Shown in pieces: positions 27,573-38,588 of a stretch of 48,454 bases of DNA. How positions within the stretch are numbered: position 1 is the stretch's first letter; the number at the start of each line of letters is the position of its first letter. A program made the translations under genes and the position numbers. Below the pieces are notes generated by a model, which saw nothing but the letters and a program-made list of their open reading frames with translations, was not told the origin of the DNA and made no database searches. Source of the stretch: Lingula anatina (lineage: Eukaryota; Brachiopoda; Lingulata; Lingulida; Lingulidae); contig NW_019775735.1 in NCBI RefSeq assembly GCF_001039355.2, forward strand, positions 366,194-414,647, given 5' to 3'.

Positions 27573-27912
27573 ATGGACACTTCGAGGGAAACTGGCTTTA
27601 TTAACAGTCGCCCATCAATAGCTGAGTTCATGAGCGGGATACCCCACCTGGGTGATACGGACTCTTTTCAAAACTCATCAATCACCGGGAACGGGCCAAC
27701 GATGCCCGGGTACTGCCAAACTATGAACGGTCTCCACACACCGTGTGATCCTACCACTGCTGAACTCGGAGGGCCGGTTAAGAGCCCCGGTGCAGACGGA
27801 CCCGGAGGAAATGGCTCTGGGAGGATGCCTGACTACCCTTGGATGAGGGAAAAGAAGCAAATACGACGAGGAGGGGGGACGCACCATCCTCAAACCTTGG
27901 CGGGGACTCTCG
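27573..27912 (+). CDS. Hox2: Hox2/proboscipedia-class homeobox gene, first coding exon (partial gene)
   Basis: The exon encodes the N-terminal 113 residues plus the first base of codon 114 of an anterior-class Hox transcription factor, a nuclear DNA-binding protein that patterns the anterior body axis. Seen in the sequence: the motif GFINSRPSIAEFM at residues 8-20, matching the Hox2/Pb N-terminus (usually FINSQPS); a SFQNSSI stretch at 31-37, also reminiscent of vertebrate Hox2; a Gly/Pro-rich linker at about 66-83; and the PBC-binding hexapeptide in DYPWMREKK at 87-95. The usual Hox2 form is YPWMKEKK, so Lys-to-Arg and the earlier Gln-to-Arg are mild departures. The start has a good Kozak context (G at -3, G at +4) and an in-frame TAA lies 33 bases upstream (27540-27542). 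Reading stops at a GTAAGT donor. The homeodomain must lie in a later exon, which is not in this window. Class assignment is strong; species is not determined. Confidence 0.93.
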
Positions 27913-27920
27913 GTAAGTAC
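27913..27920 (+). other. Hox2: 5' splice site of Hox2 intron 1 (phase 1)
   Basis: The bases around the junction read CTCG/GTAAGTAC, an excellent match to the metazoan donor consensus. Splicing here leaves one base of a split codon (phase 1), about 18 residues after the hexapeptide. This fits the known Hox2 layout, in which an intron separates the hexapeptide exon from the homeodomain exon. Read-through would add only a handful of residues, ending at a TGA at 27936-27938. Confidence 0.85.
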
Positions 27921-29319
27921 AATACCGTACGGGCATGAGCAATGTCAGCGTTACTGCAGTATTTACACCATGTGCAGACCGGATAACTAATAACCTTTTT
28001 GTGGCTTCATCATAATATTTTATTGACACCCTGAAGCTACTAGTGGGTTAGAATTTTAATGTTGAATGGAGCGATCCATCATGCCTTGTTGTTCAGCGTC
28101 GTTTTATATTGATGAACGCTATGCACCGAGAAGCCAATTCCCTTTTTTTTTTTCAACAGAAACTGAAATCGGTATTTAAATGCTCTCGATAAATAGATAT
28201 AAATGGACGTGCTTGTCATTAGTTGTTCGATGTTCTTTTCTTGAAATAAACATTAAACAGAACTGATTTTCATAAGAAATCGTCAATAACTATATTGGTG
28301 CCATACTTTATGTTTTTTAATGGACACTGTTGTCCAGTTGGGAGACTTAGATTATGCTAGACCAGTCATAAGTAATGTAATGCGCTTACTTTGTTCATAT
28401 CAATATTTTGCACCGAATACATCCAACCCCACTAAACTCTATAATGTCAATCAAAAAGGAAAGGTCCTAAACTCAAAATTTATGATACTTTTAAAATTAG
28501 CTTTGTTTTAGATAGAGGCAATCGTACTCTCTTTGCTCATGCGATTCATTGGGCAGTTTTTTGTTTTAATAACAGGGTAAGCAAAGCTTCTGCCATTTTC
28601 CTAATAACACACCCTTATATAACATTTAAAGTTGCCTGAATATTTCCTATTGTCCCTGGTATTCCAGCTCAACCACAGACGTTCATATGATTTATATTTT
28701 ATTTTTCCTTTTTCTTCTTTCGGTGTTTGTTTTAGAGCGTTAATTCTTTATTGATATTTTGTTTCACAGATCGTTTGATCTTAGCGTACATTATAAAGGA
28801 GCCAGCATTTCATAAATTGTTCTGATTGCAACAACTTGTTAACTGATACATGTACTTACTTAAATTTGTATGAGCTATTATCTCAGGTCCTAGCATAAAA
28901 AGAATCGGGCTAATTCATATAGAATTATTATTTCATAAACTTCCATTCAAAACACATTTTTCTTCCTCTCCTGTGGCGCGATGTTCATTATTCTAATATA
29001 TAATGTATTATAAATTAACCATACTATGTGATACAATCCAACATATTTAAAATAGGCGGGAATATAACAATTGCCCTTCCTTCCACGACCCATCAACATT
29101 TTTAACCATGATTAATGGATCTTCTTAATAGGAATGGTAGAATGGGGTTATCTGTCTCTTAGTTGTAACATCCCCCACATAATTGGCACCTTTTAAGGGC
29201 TGTGTATAGCAATTATGCATATTTTATTAGATTATGATGAACTGCCGGCAGTGAATCATTTGCTTGGATCTAAAAATCCAGCGAAACCTAGCTATTTATT
29301 TTTTCTTTTGTTTATTTTC

Positions 29320-29321
<2 letters not shown>

Positions 29322-29365
<44 letters not shown>
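29322..29365. repeat. (TTA)n microsatellite
   Basis: A pure trinucleotide tract within intron 1. Confidence 0.97.
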
Positions 29366-30090
29366 TATTGTTACTTTTTTGGTGATTTATTTAGAGGAAT
29401 ACCAATAAATATTATTAGGGTACATATATCAGGAAGGGGTTTTATCATTTCATTATTTTATAGTAAGACTTCAATATTTAGAGCAGATCTGGAACATGCA
29501 TCTTTGCTTGACATGCAGTTCAAAAGACCGTCCATATACGATTAGAAAAACGCAAATACTTACAAAGTTGATAAGTATCTTTGTTGTTTTAGGAGTTATT
29601 GTTAGTGTATTTTCTGCGACCTGAACCCTCAGTGACACATTTACTGTTTAACATATGTTTATTTTATTATTTATTTTATTAAATGTTATTTTCAGTACAT
29701 TTTCTTACCACCCGAATGGCATTGTTTATACTGTCTTTCGGTAGCTATATCATTTATGTATTTTATTTTGCTGAATTGCGGTATATTTTATACTATGTAT
29801 CATAATTGACTCTACTGTATGAAATGTTTCTAAATAGATTTTGCCATGGATTCTATGGTCGTAGTAAGATATTCTTTGTAACCTTTTTATTATGGAGGTG
29901 ACCTTAATAATACTTTGATGAAGGTACAAACAGAATTTCCTCTGCCCTTTTTATTTTAATTAAACGTGTACATGCATCTATATTTCCGTTATGACAAATA
30001 TTTCATAAGACAAGGTGGTTTAAATATTTCAGCTTAGGTTAGCTAATTGATTTTAAAATACATTTTAGTCTTAATATCGAGTAGCTTATA

Positions 30091-30309
30091 CCCCCTTTAC
30101 ACTGGACGGCGTCCTTTCTGCGTCCTCTCTGCGACCATGAAATTTGGCATCGCTGTGGTCTTAATAAGGAGGCACGAGCATTAATTTTGTATCAGAATGA
30201 ATGCTCAATGATCGGCCAGTTGTCGGCACGTAAAATATTATAATTTTTAAACTCTCAAATGGGGCCGGACTGCTGGACGCAGAAAGGACGCCGTCCAGTG
30301 TAAAGGGGG
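30091..30309. mobile_element. MITE-like non-autonomous DNA transposon, 219 bp
   Basis: The ends are perfect 35-bp inverted repeats: left arm 30091-30125 beginning CCCCCTTTACACTGG, right arm 30275-30309 ending CCAGTGTAAAGGGGG. The roughly 149-bp interior has no reading frame, so the element would need a transposase supplied elsewhere. Just inside the left arm the terminal motif is partly repeated (GCGTCCTTTCT, then GCGTCCTCTCT). Target-site duplication is ambiguous: CTTA occurs on both sides (30085-30088 and 30310-30313), but two extra bases (TA) separate the left one from the arm. The TIRs alone do not let me name the superfamily. Identical arms suggest fairly recent insertion or selection on the ends. 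Confidence 0.8.
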
Positions 30310-30491
30310 CTTAATGTTTCAGAATTGATCTAATGAGGCTCGAGTAAAATCTCACGGATCTGCAACGCAAAATATCCCCTATTTTAGAAAGCTGCTGGTT
30401 TGCCCTTATCCAACGTACAACATTAACTGCGTTTCAGTCGGTTGTTTTATTCTATTATTCACGCGTACTACCGGGCCTTTGTTTTTCAGTT

Positions 30492-32036
30492 CTTTCATTG
30501 AGGCAGCCGATAACTGAATGAGCTTTTTTTTTTCAATCTCGAAGTTCACATTCATTCATATCTGTGCATGTAAAACACGTTTGTATGCGGGTTTGAGGGA
30601 AACTGGGAATTTTGTTTTTCTGTTACAGACTACTAGTACTGTAAACTACACGATTCGTTACATGTTGCAATAAGCAAAAAATACTAAAAAAAAAAAGAAT
30701 AATCGTTAGTCAGTAATGAACAGAATACTCGTGAAAATGGCTAAACTTATTTTAAGTTTTTTTTTTCATTTTTTATATTTTTTTAACATCAGCAAACGTG
30801 ACCAACGGGTAGTGATACTACAGGATCACAAAAGAATATATAAGTTTATGTTTGTAACTGTATTCTTATAATAGCAAACCATATAAATGTAGTTATTATG
30901 ATTTGTGATGAGAGAGACTGACAGACAGACAGACAGACAGACAAACATACAATCACACACATACACGCACACACTTTGAGAGAGAGAGAGAGTGAGAGAG
31001 AGAGAGAGAGATTTTGTAGAATATAAGGCTCTTATCATCATAATGATTATTTTTCTGACATCTTTGTAATATTTGTCACTTAGACTGATATGGGTACTTC
31101 TAATGCCAAAGGACCGCATTGTTGCATGGTTTGGGAGTTGGTGCAGTATCACTTGATCATTATGCAATCATTTCTGGTTCGAATTCTATGCAGCTGCTAC
31201 AAAACTTGGGAATCACTCTATTCCCGTGCTTGATGTATTTCGCAGGCGGCCATGTTTGACAGAAACTGTCAAATTTCGTGTTCTTCTATTTCTCACCCCG
31301 ATTCGGAAAATTTCCCCCCGTCGGACGCTTGTTAAGTAGACGAAGATTTATGGTGGATTCGGATGTCACTGGGTACAGCTACCAGCGGAATTACCGATTA
31401 GAAAGTTGCATATTTAGATTCCAATTAAGTTATTTTAACTCATTAGCATTCGAAATGATTTCGAAACAGCACACTGTGGGTAGTTAGTTAAAATCGTAGA
31501 TTTGCCGTGACTATGAAGCTAATGAAAAACGAATAACTATACAGAATGATATTAAGGTTAGAAGAACTAACAGAAATGCGATAACGATAGGTTATTCTTG
31601 CTGCGATCATTATACAATAGATATAAAATCCTGACCCTGAAAATGATTACCGTCAAATCGCAATGGAGGCGAGGGGTAAAAATAGGTCACGGTTGTAAGC
31701 CATGTCCTGGGGGAAATTAACATGTTGATGAATGTTTCAGTAGGATTGAAACAGGGAGAGAGCGTTCCAAATACAACCGAGGAACCCGTTGTTTATTGGG
31801 TCATAGATGCAATGCAGCCGTCAAACAGTGTACACCTACACGCACGGGTTCCTTGGTGAATGGATATTAGGGGCAGCGATTCAAACAGAGAGTCTGTCTT
31901 AATTTTTCTGATAAGTTTGGTTAGAGATTTTAGACAGTGAAAATGAGGCAATACACGCTATGTGCAAAATTCCACAACTAAGTTGAGAATAGTAGAAGAG
32001 AAAACCTCCCATTAGAAGATTTTTAGGGGGGGGGGG
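30492..32036 (+). repeat. Triplicated block C, copy 1 (contig end at poly-G)
   Basis: This block runs from CTTTCATTGAGGCAGCC to an 11-base G tract that ends at the single N at 32037. Positions 30935-32034 match 35590-36689 of copy 3 at a constant offset of 4655 with no difference noticed by eye. Copy 2 differs from both at many sites. It contains ACAG and GA microsatellites (about 30921-31012). The 69-codon reading frame at 31278-31487 is repeated in the other copies and is not recognised. Confidence 0.93.
31255..31273. promoter_or_regulatory. Palindromic pair of TGACAG (MEIS/TGIF-type) sites
   Basis: TTTGACAG-AAA-CTGTCAAA is a perfect 8-bp-arm inverted repeat. In the diverged copy 2 (32815-32833) the arms are intact while the spacer is CAA, so the only change falls in the loop. 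TGACAG is the TALE (MEIS/TGIF) core. A GGCGGCCATGTTT segment resembling a YY1 site overlaps on the left. Regulatory function is inference. Confidence 0.3.
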
Positions 32037-32469
32037 NCTTTCATTGAGGCAGCCGATAACTGAATGAGCTTTTTTTTTTCAATCTCGAAGTTCACATTCA
32101 TTCATATCTGTGCATGTAAAACACGTTTGTATGCGGGTTTGAGGGAAACTGGGAATTTTGTTTTTCTGTTACAGACTACTAGTACTGTAAACTACACGAT
32201 TCGTTACATGTTGCAATAAGCAAAAAATACTCAAAAAAAAAAAAAAGAATAATCGTTAGTCAGTAATGAACTGAATACTCGTGAAAATGGCTAAACTTAT
32301 TTTAAGTTTTTTTTTTCATTTTTTATATTTTTTTAACATCAGCAAACGTGACCAACGGGTAGTGATACTACAGGATCACAAAAGAATATATAAGTTTATG
32401 TTTGTAACTGTATTCTTATAATAGCAAACCATATAAATGTAGTTATTATGATTTGTGATGAGAGAGACT

Positions 32470-32505
<36 letters not shown>

Positions 32506-33910
32506 TACAATCACACACATACACGCACACACTTTGAGAGAGAGAGAGAGTGAGAGAGAGAGAGAGAGAGATTTTGTAGAATATAAGGCTCTTATCATCA
32601 TAATGATTATTTTTCTGACATCTTTGTAATATTTGTCACTTAGACTGATATGGGTACTTCTAATGCCAAAGGACCGTATTGTTGCATGGTTTGGGAGTTG
32701 GTGCAGTATCACTTGATCATTATGCAATCATTTCTGGTTCGAATTCTATGCAGCTGCTACAAAAGTTGGGAATCACTCTATTCCCGTGCTTGATATATTT
32801 CGCAGGCGGCCATGTTTGACAGCAACTGTCAAATTTCGTGTTCTTCTATTTCTCACCCCGATTCGGAAAATTTCCCCCCGTCGGACGCTTGTTAAGTAGA
32901 CGAAGATTTATGGTGGATTCGGATGTCACTGGGTACAGCTACCAGCGGAATTACCGATTAGAAAGTTGCATATTTAGATTCCAATTAAGTTATTTTAACT
33001 CATTAGCATCCGAAATGATTTCAAAACATCACACTGTGGGTAGTTAGTTAAAATCGTAGATTTGCCGTGGCTATGAAGCTAATGAAAAACGAATAACTAT
33101 ACAGAATGATATTAAGGTCAGAAGAACTAACAGAAATGCGATAACGATAGGTTATTCTTGCTGCGATCATTATACAATAGATATAAAATCCTGACCCTGA
33201 AAATGATTACCGTCAAATCGCAATGGAGGCGAGGGGTAAAAATAGGTCATGGTTGTAAGCCATGTCCTGGGGGAAATTAACATGTTGATGAATGTTTCAG
33301 TAGGATTGAAACAGGGAGAGAGCGTTCCAAATACAACCGAGGAACCCGTTGTTTATTGGGTCATAGATGCAATGCAGCCGTCAAACAGTGTACACCTACA
33401 CGCATTGGTTCCTTGGTGAATGGATATTGGGGGCAGAGATTCAAACAAAAAAAGTCTGTCTTAATTTTTCTGATAAGTTTGGTTAGAGATTTTTAGACGG
33501 TGAAAATGAGGCAATACACGTGCAAAATTTCACAACTGAGTGCAGAGTAGCAGCTACATGGGAAAGTAGAAGAGAAAACACCAGCCTCTCCCATTGGAAG
33601 ATTTTTTAGGGGTGGGTGCGGGCAATGCTGTTAGAGGCTGAAATTCACTCCACATTTTATAAGGTGCATGTGTATTTGTAGATGTACATAAAAGTCAATT
33701 CATTCATCCTGTCCATTTACAACATAATTGAGCCATATGCATTTTTTTCACTCATGTTGGAAAATGATCTGCTCATAGCCCAGCGGCTATAAGCTCTTTC
33801 TACCCTTAGCTATAATTAGAAAGTAGGTCTCTCCTTCCACAAAGCATCTGAGGAATTGTTTCCAGTGCTTTTTTTTCGATTCACTCCAATTACAAAATAA
33901 AAGCATCAGC

Positions 33911-34118
33911 TGCCGTAGTGAGTAAAGCGTTGACCGGATCATACCGTTCTCTGATAGCACCAAGTAACGGAATTCACCCGGGTACCACTAGAATCCTTCA
34001 TGCCTCAATAATTTTGGTCTATTGATTGATAAGACTCGGGTTCAAACAACACCTTGTACCTGATTTATTTATTTATTTACTTATTTATTTATTTATCTAT
34101 TTATTTATATTCACTGTC

Positions 34119-34181
<63 letters not shown>

Positions 34182-34186
34182 TTTTA
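33911..34186 (+). repeat. Possible degenerate tRNA-derived SINE with (TTTA)n tail (allele in copy 2)
   Basis: GCCGTAGTGAGTAAAGCG (33912-33929) resembles the A box of Leu/Ser-type tRNAs. CCCGGGTACCACTAGAATCC (33977-33996) resembles a B box with a small insertion, at a plausible spacing of about 65 bases. The segment ends in a long TTTA tract, a common SINE tail. Both boxes are imperfect and no target-site duplication was identified, so this is a weak call. An alternative is ordinary unique DNA next to a microsatellite. Confidence 0.3.
34063..34186. repeat. (TTTA)n microsatellite, long allele
   Basis: About 120 bases of TTTA with interruptions around 34080-34122. The matching tract in copy 3 is 37141-37198. 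Confidence 0.97.
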
Positions 34187-35495
34187 TCTAAAACTACCCG
34201 AAGGCATTATCTGTGAATGATTTCAGAACCGTTCTAAAAAGTAAGGTAATGATTATATATTATTTAGGTAAAAAAAAATTAACCTGCTTGGTTTGGGTCT
34301 CAATTACGTTACTAGACGACCACATTAACCATTAATTCAAAAATGTTATCCCAAGCACCAGGTCATTTGATTATCGGAAATTAACTCGTTTAGAATTATT
34401 TATCCAGCGGAGAGCTACTGTACGTTGCAGAGGGCGTTTGGGGTATACTGACGTTGCACTGGGCACGCGCTACAAAATGAATGCTACTTCTAGGTCTAGA
34501 GTGCTGTCCCAGTATTAAGAAGAACTGAGTTGAAAGTTGGTCTGACATCAATGCTGTGCATGTAAGTCTACATTGGCCCATAGAAAATATGTAGACTCCA
34601 CTTAAATAATGAATTGTTAGTAAAAAAAAATATGTCCCCCAGGTCCAACATATTCACATCAGAGGTCTGAATCTGATTCACCATGGATCAAATTAAAAGG
34701 GGAAATATCAATTTTAAAGATGATACTATATCCCTCGCCTGCATATTTAAATATGGGAGTTTATTTTATGGCTAGGATGGTTCGTGCTTAAAACCCACAT
34801 GGCAGTGTGAACCTTTGGCATCCAAGGTCAACGTATACAAGTATATTGTTGAGGGCGGCCTTTTCTGCCTATGGGACCCTTCACACCATGGCGATACACA
34901 CGTAAAATATATTGATCTGTGATCCCATGCTTTTCTATCGGGTATTGAATCAAATTGGGATTCAGGTTTAATGTCGGAGACTACTTAAATTGGATCTTTG
35001 TTTTAACAGATCAACTTGTGTTGGTTAGAAATTTGAATGTAAGTTGTTGAATGTTGAAGCTTTTCTCTCTCTCTCTCTCTCTCTCTCTCGTTCAAAAGAA
35101 AACGTGCACTTCCTCATTTATATATACATCAGTTAATGAAATGATAACTTCATTTTCGCAAAGAACTACACATCTGTCCATGTCAATGGTCCATATGAAC
35201 ACATGTCAACATAATGAACAATTTCCGTCACGCAGCATTTAGAGAACGTAACCACGAAGTACAATCATAAGCCATGAATTTAGAATTGGTGACTCTTGAT
35301 CCCGATCTCTCCGATAGCATAAATTACACAATGCTGAACATCAGATATGCATCAGCTCAGGTTATTTATTATGTGAGACACGGGAGCTGACCGCTGGCAC
35401 CGCAAGATGGTCCACCAGATAGGGGCCTCGTACTAGTGACCAATGGCATTATCTGTGCTCGTGTTCTAGATTCTCAAGCGAGACGACTTGGGTTA

Positions 35496-35510
35496 TGACT
35501 CAGTGACGTC
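35496..35510 (+). promoter_or_regulatory. Adjacent AP-1-like and CRE-like motifs
   Basis: TGACTCA (35496-35502) is followed one base later by TGACGTC (35504-35510); the same arrangement is present in copy 3 near 38499-38513. These are AP-1 and CREB/ATF-type cores. Function is unknown. Confidence 0.2.
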
Positions 35511-35589
35511 TTCATCAGGGTTTTAAGGGCGTTGGTTGTTTCTGAGGGGTGGGTGAATTGACGGTGGTGGTGGTTGGGGGGGGGGGGGN

Positions 35590-37142
35590 AGACAGACAAA
35601 CATACAATCACACACATACACGCACACACTTTGAGAGAGAGAGAGAGTGAGAGAGAGAGAGAGAGATTTTGTAGAATATAAGGCTCTTATCATCATAATG
35701 ATTATTTTTCTGACATCTTTGTAATATTTGTCACTTAGACTGATATGGGTACTTCTAATGCCAAAGGACCGCATTGTTGCATGGTTTGGGAGTTGGTGCA
35801 GTATCACTTGATCATTATGCAATCATTTCTGGTTCGAATTCTATGCAGCTGCTACAAAACTTGGGAATCACTCTATTCCCGTGCTTGATGTATTTCGCAG
35901 GCGGCCATGTTTGACAGAAACTGTCAAATTTCGTGTTCTTCTATTTCTCACCCCGATTCGGAAAATTTCCCCCCGTCGGACGCTTGTTAAGTAGACGAAG
36001 ATTTATGGTGGATTCGGATGTCACTGGGTACAGCTACCAGCGGAATTACCGATTAGAAAGTTGCATATTTAGATTCCAATTAAGTTATTTTAACTCATTA
36101 GCATTCGAAATGATTTCGAAACAGCACACTGTGGGTAGTTAGTTAAAATCGTAGATTTGCCGTGACTATGAAGCTAATGAAAAACGAATAACTATACAGA
36201 ATGATATTAAGGTTAGAAGAACTAACAGAAATGCGATAACGATAGGTTATTCTTGCTGCGATCATTATACAATAGATATAAAATCCTGACCCTGAAAATG
36301 ATTACCGTCAAATCGCAATGGAGGCGAGGGGTAAAAATAGGTCACGGTTGTAAGCCATGTCCTGGGGGAAATTAACATGTTGATGAATGTTTCAGTAGGA
36401 TTGAAACAGGGAGAGAGCGTTCCAAATACAACCGAGGAACCCGTTGTTTATTGGGTCATAGATGCAATGCAGCCGTCAAACAGTGTACACCTACACGCAC
36501 GGGTTCCTTGGTGAATGGATATTAGGGGCAGCGATTCAAACAGAGAGTCTGTCTTAATTTTTCTGATAAGTTTGGTTAGAGATTTTAGACAGTGAAAATG
36601 AGGCAATACACGCTATGTGCAAAATTCCACAACTAAGTTGAGAATAGTAGAAGAGAAAACCTCCCATTAGAAGATTTTTAGGGGGGGGGTGGGGTGGGGG
36701 CAATGCTGTTAGAGGCTGACGTTCACTCCATATTTTATAAGGTGCATGTGTATTTGAATATGAATATAAAAGTCAATTTATTCATCCTGTCCATTTACAA
36801 CATAATTGAGCCATATGCATTTTTACACTCATGTTGGAAAATGATCTGCTCATAGCCCAGCGGCTATAAGCTCTTTCTACCCTTAGCTATAATTAGAAAG
36901 TAGGTCTCTCCTTCCACAAAGCATCTGAGGAATTGTTTCCAGTGCTTTTTTTTTCGTTTCACTCCAATTACAAAATAAAAGCATCAGCTGCCGTAGTGAG
37001 TAAAGCGTTGACCGGATCATACCGTTCTCTGATAGCACCAAGTAATGGAATTCACCCGGGTACCACTAGAATCCTTCATGCCTCAATAATTTTGGTCTAT
37101 TGATTGATAAAACTCGGGGTCAAACAACACCTTGTACCTGAT

Positions 37143-37193
<51 letters not shown>

Positions 37194-38588
37194 TTTTATC
37201 TAGAACTATCCGAAGGCATTTATCTGTGAATGATATTAGGACCGTTCTAAAACGTAAGCTAATGATCATATATTATTAAGGTAAAGAAAAAATATTCAAC
37301 CTGCTTGGTTTGGGTCTCAATTACGTTACTAGACGACCACATTAACCATTAATTCAAAAATGTTATCCCGAGCACCAGGTCATTTGATTATCGGAAATTA
37401 ACTCGTTTATAATTATTTATCCAGCGGAGAGCTACTGTACGTTGCAGAGGGCGTTTGGGGTATACTGACGTTGCACTGGGCACGGGCTACAAAATGAATG
37501 CTACTTCTAGGTCTAGAGTGCTGTCCCAGTATTAAGAAGAACTGAGTTGAAAGTTGGTCTGACATCAATGCTGTGCATGTAAGTCTACATTGGCCCATAG
37601 AAAATATGTAGACTCCACTTAAATAATGAATTGTTAGTAAAAAAAAATATGCCCCCCAGGTCCAACATATTCACATCAGAGGTCTGAATCTGATTCACCA
37701 TGGATCAAATTAAAAGGGGGAATATCAATTTTAAAGATGAGACTATATCCATCGCCTGCATATTTAAATATGGGAGTTTATTTTATGGCTAGGATGGTTC
37801 GTGCTTAAAACCCACATGGCAGTGTGAACCTTTGGCATCCAAGGTCAACGTATACAAGTATATTGTTGAGGGCGGCCTTTTCTGCCTATGGGACCCTTCA
37901 CACCATGGCGATACACACGTAAAATATATTGATCTGTGATCCCATGCTTTTCTATCGGGTATTGAATCAAATTGGGATTCAGGTTTAATGTCGGAGACTA
38001 CTTAAATTGGATCTTTGTTTTAACACATCAACTTGTGTTGGTTAGAAATTTGAATGTAAGTTGTTGAATGTTGATGCTTCTCTCTCTCTCTCGTTCAAAA
38101 GAAAACGTGCACTTCCTCATTTATATATACATCAGTTAATGAAATGATAACTTCATTTTCGCAAAGAACTACACATCTGTCCATGTCAATGGTCCATATG
38201 AACACATGTCAACATAATGAACAATTTCCGTCACGCAGCATTTAGAGAACGTAACCACGAAGTACAATCATAAGCCGTGAATTTAGAATTGGTGACTCTT
38301 GATCCCGATCTCTCCGATAGCATAAATTACACAATGCTGAACATCAGATATGCATCAGCTCAGGTTATTTATTATGTGAGACACGGGAGCTGACCGCTGG
38401 CACCGCAAGATGGTCCACAAGATAGGGGTTTTGTGCTAGTGTCCATCGGCAGTATCTGTGCTCGTGTTCTAGATTCTCAAGCGAGACGACTTGGGTTATG
38501 ACTCAGTGACGTCTTCATCAGGGTTTTAAGGGCGTTGGTTGTTTCTGAGGGGTGGGTGAATTGACGGTGGCGGGGGGGGGGGGGGGGG
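35590..38588 (+). repeat. Triplicated block C, copy 3
   Basis: The block starts inside the ACAG microsatellite right after the N at 35589 and continues through the poly-G tract (38572-38588) into unique DNA. Its first 1100 bases equal the end of copy 1; the rest aligns to copy 2. Together with the left flank of copy 1 it probably forms the true single locus. Confidence 0.93.
36990..37198 (+). repeat. Same possible SINE fossil, allele in copy 3
   Basis: This corresponds to 33911-34186, with the A-box-like segment from 36990, the B-box-like segment at 37055-37074 and a TTTA tract about half as long. It is most likely the same locus on the other haplotype. Confidence 0.28.

Larger units (their letters stand above)
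27913..30490 (+). other. Start of Hox2 intron 1: AT-rich, no coding signal
   Basis: No reading frame here resembles a homeodomain or other domain; short frames are AT-rich and featureless. The stretch holds an ATT microsatellite (29322-29365) and the MITE-like element at 30091-30309. It is read as intron because it follows a strong donor and no exon 2 signature appears. Confidence 0.7.
32038..35588 (+). repeat. Triplicated block C, copy 2 (alternative allele)
   Basis: The block starts after the N at 32037 with the same bases as 30492 and ends in a 13-base G tract at the N at 35589. Its left part matches copy 1 and its right part (from about 33600) matches copy 3 up to 38588. It differs from both by many SNPs. 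It also carries about 20 bases (CAGCTACATGGGAAAGTAG) near 33552-33570 that copies 1 and 3 lack, and a much longer TTTA tract (34063-34186 versus 37141-37198). Confidence 0.93.

Noticed and set aside
31171-31182. GGTTCGAATTC, resembling a tRNA B box.
   Set aside because: No A box or cloverleaf could be formed upstream, so I do not call a tRNA gene.
31278-31487. A 69-codon frame present three times (also 32838-33047 and 35933-36142), looking like a repeated gene.
   Set aside because: The three copies are best explained as assembly copies of one locus. The protein is unrecognised and lacks other coding evidence.
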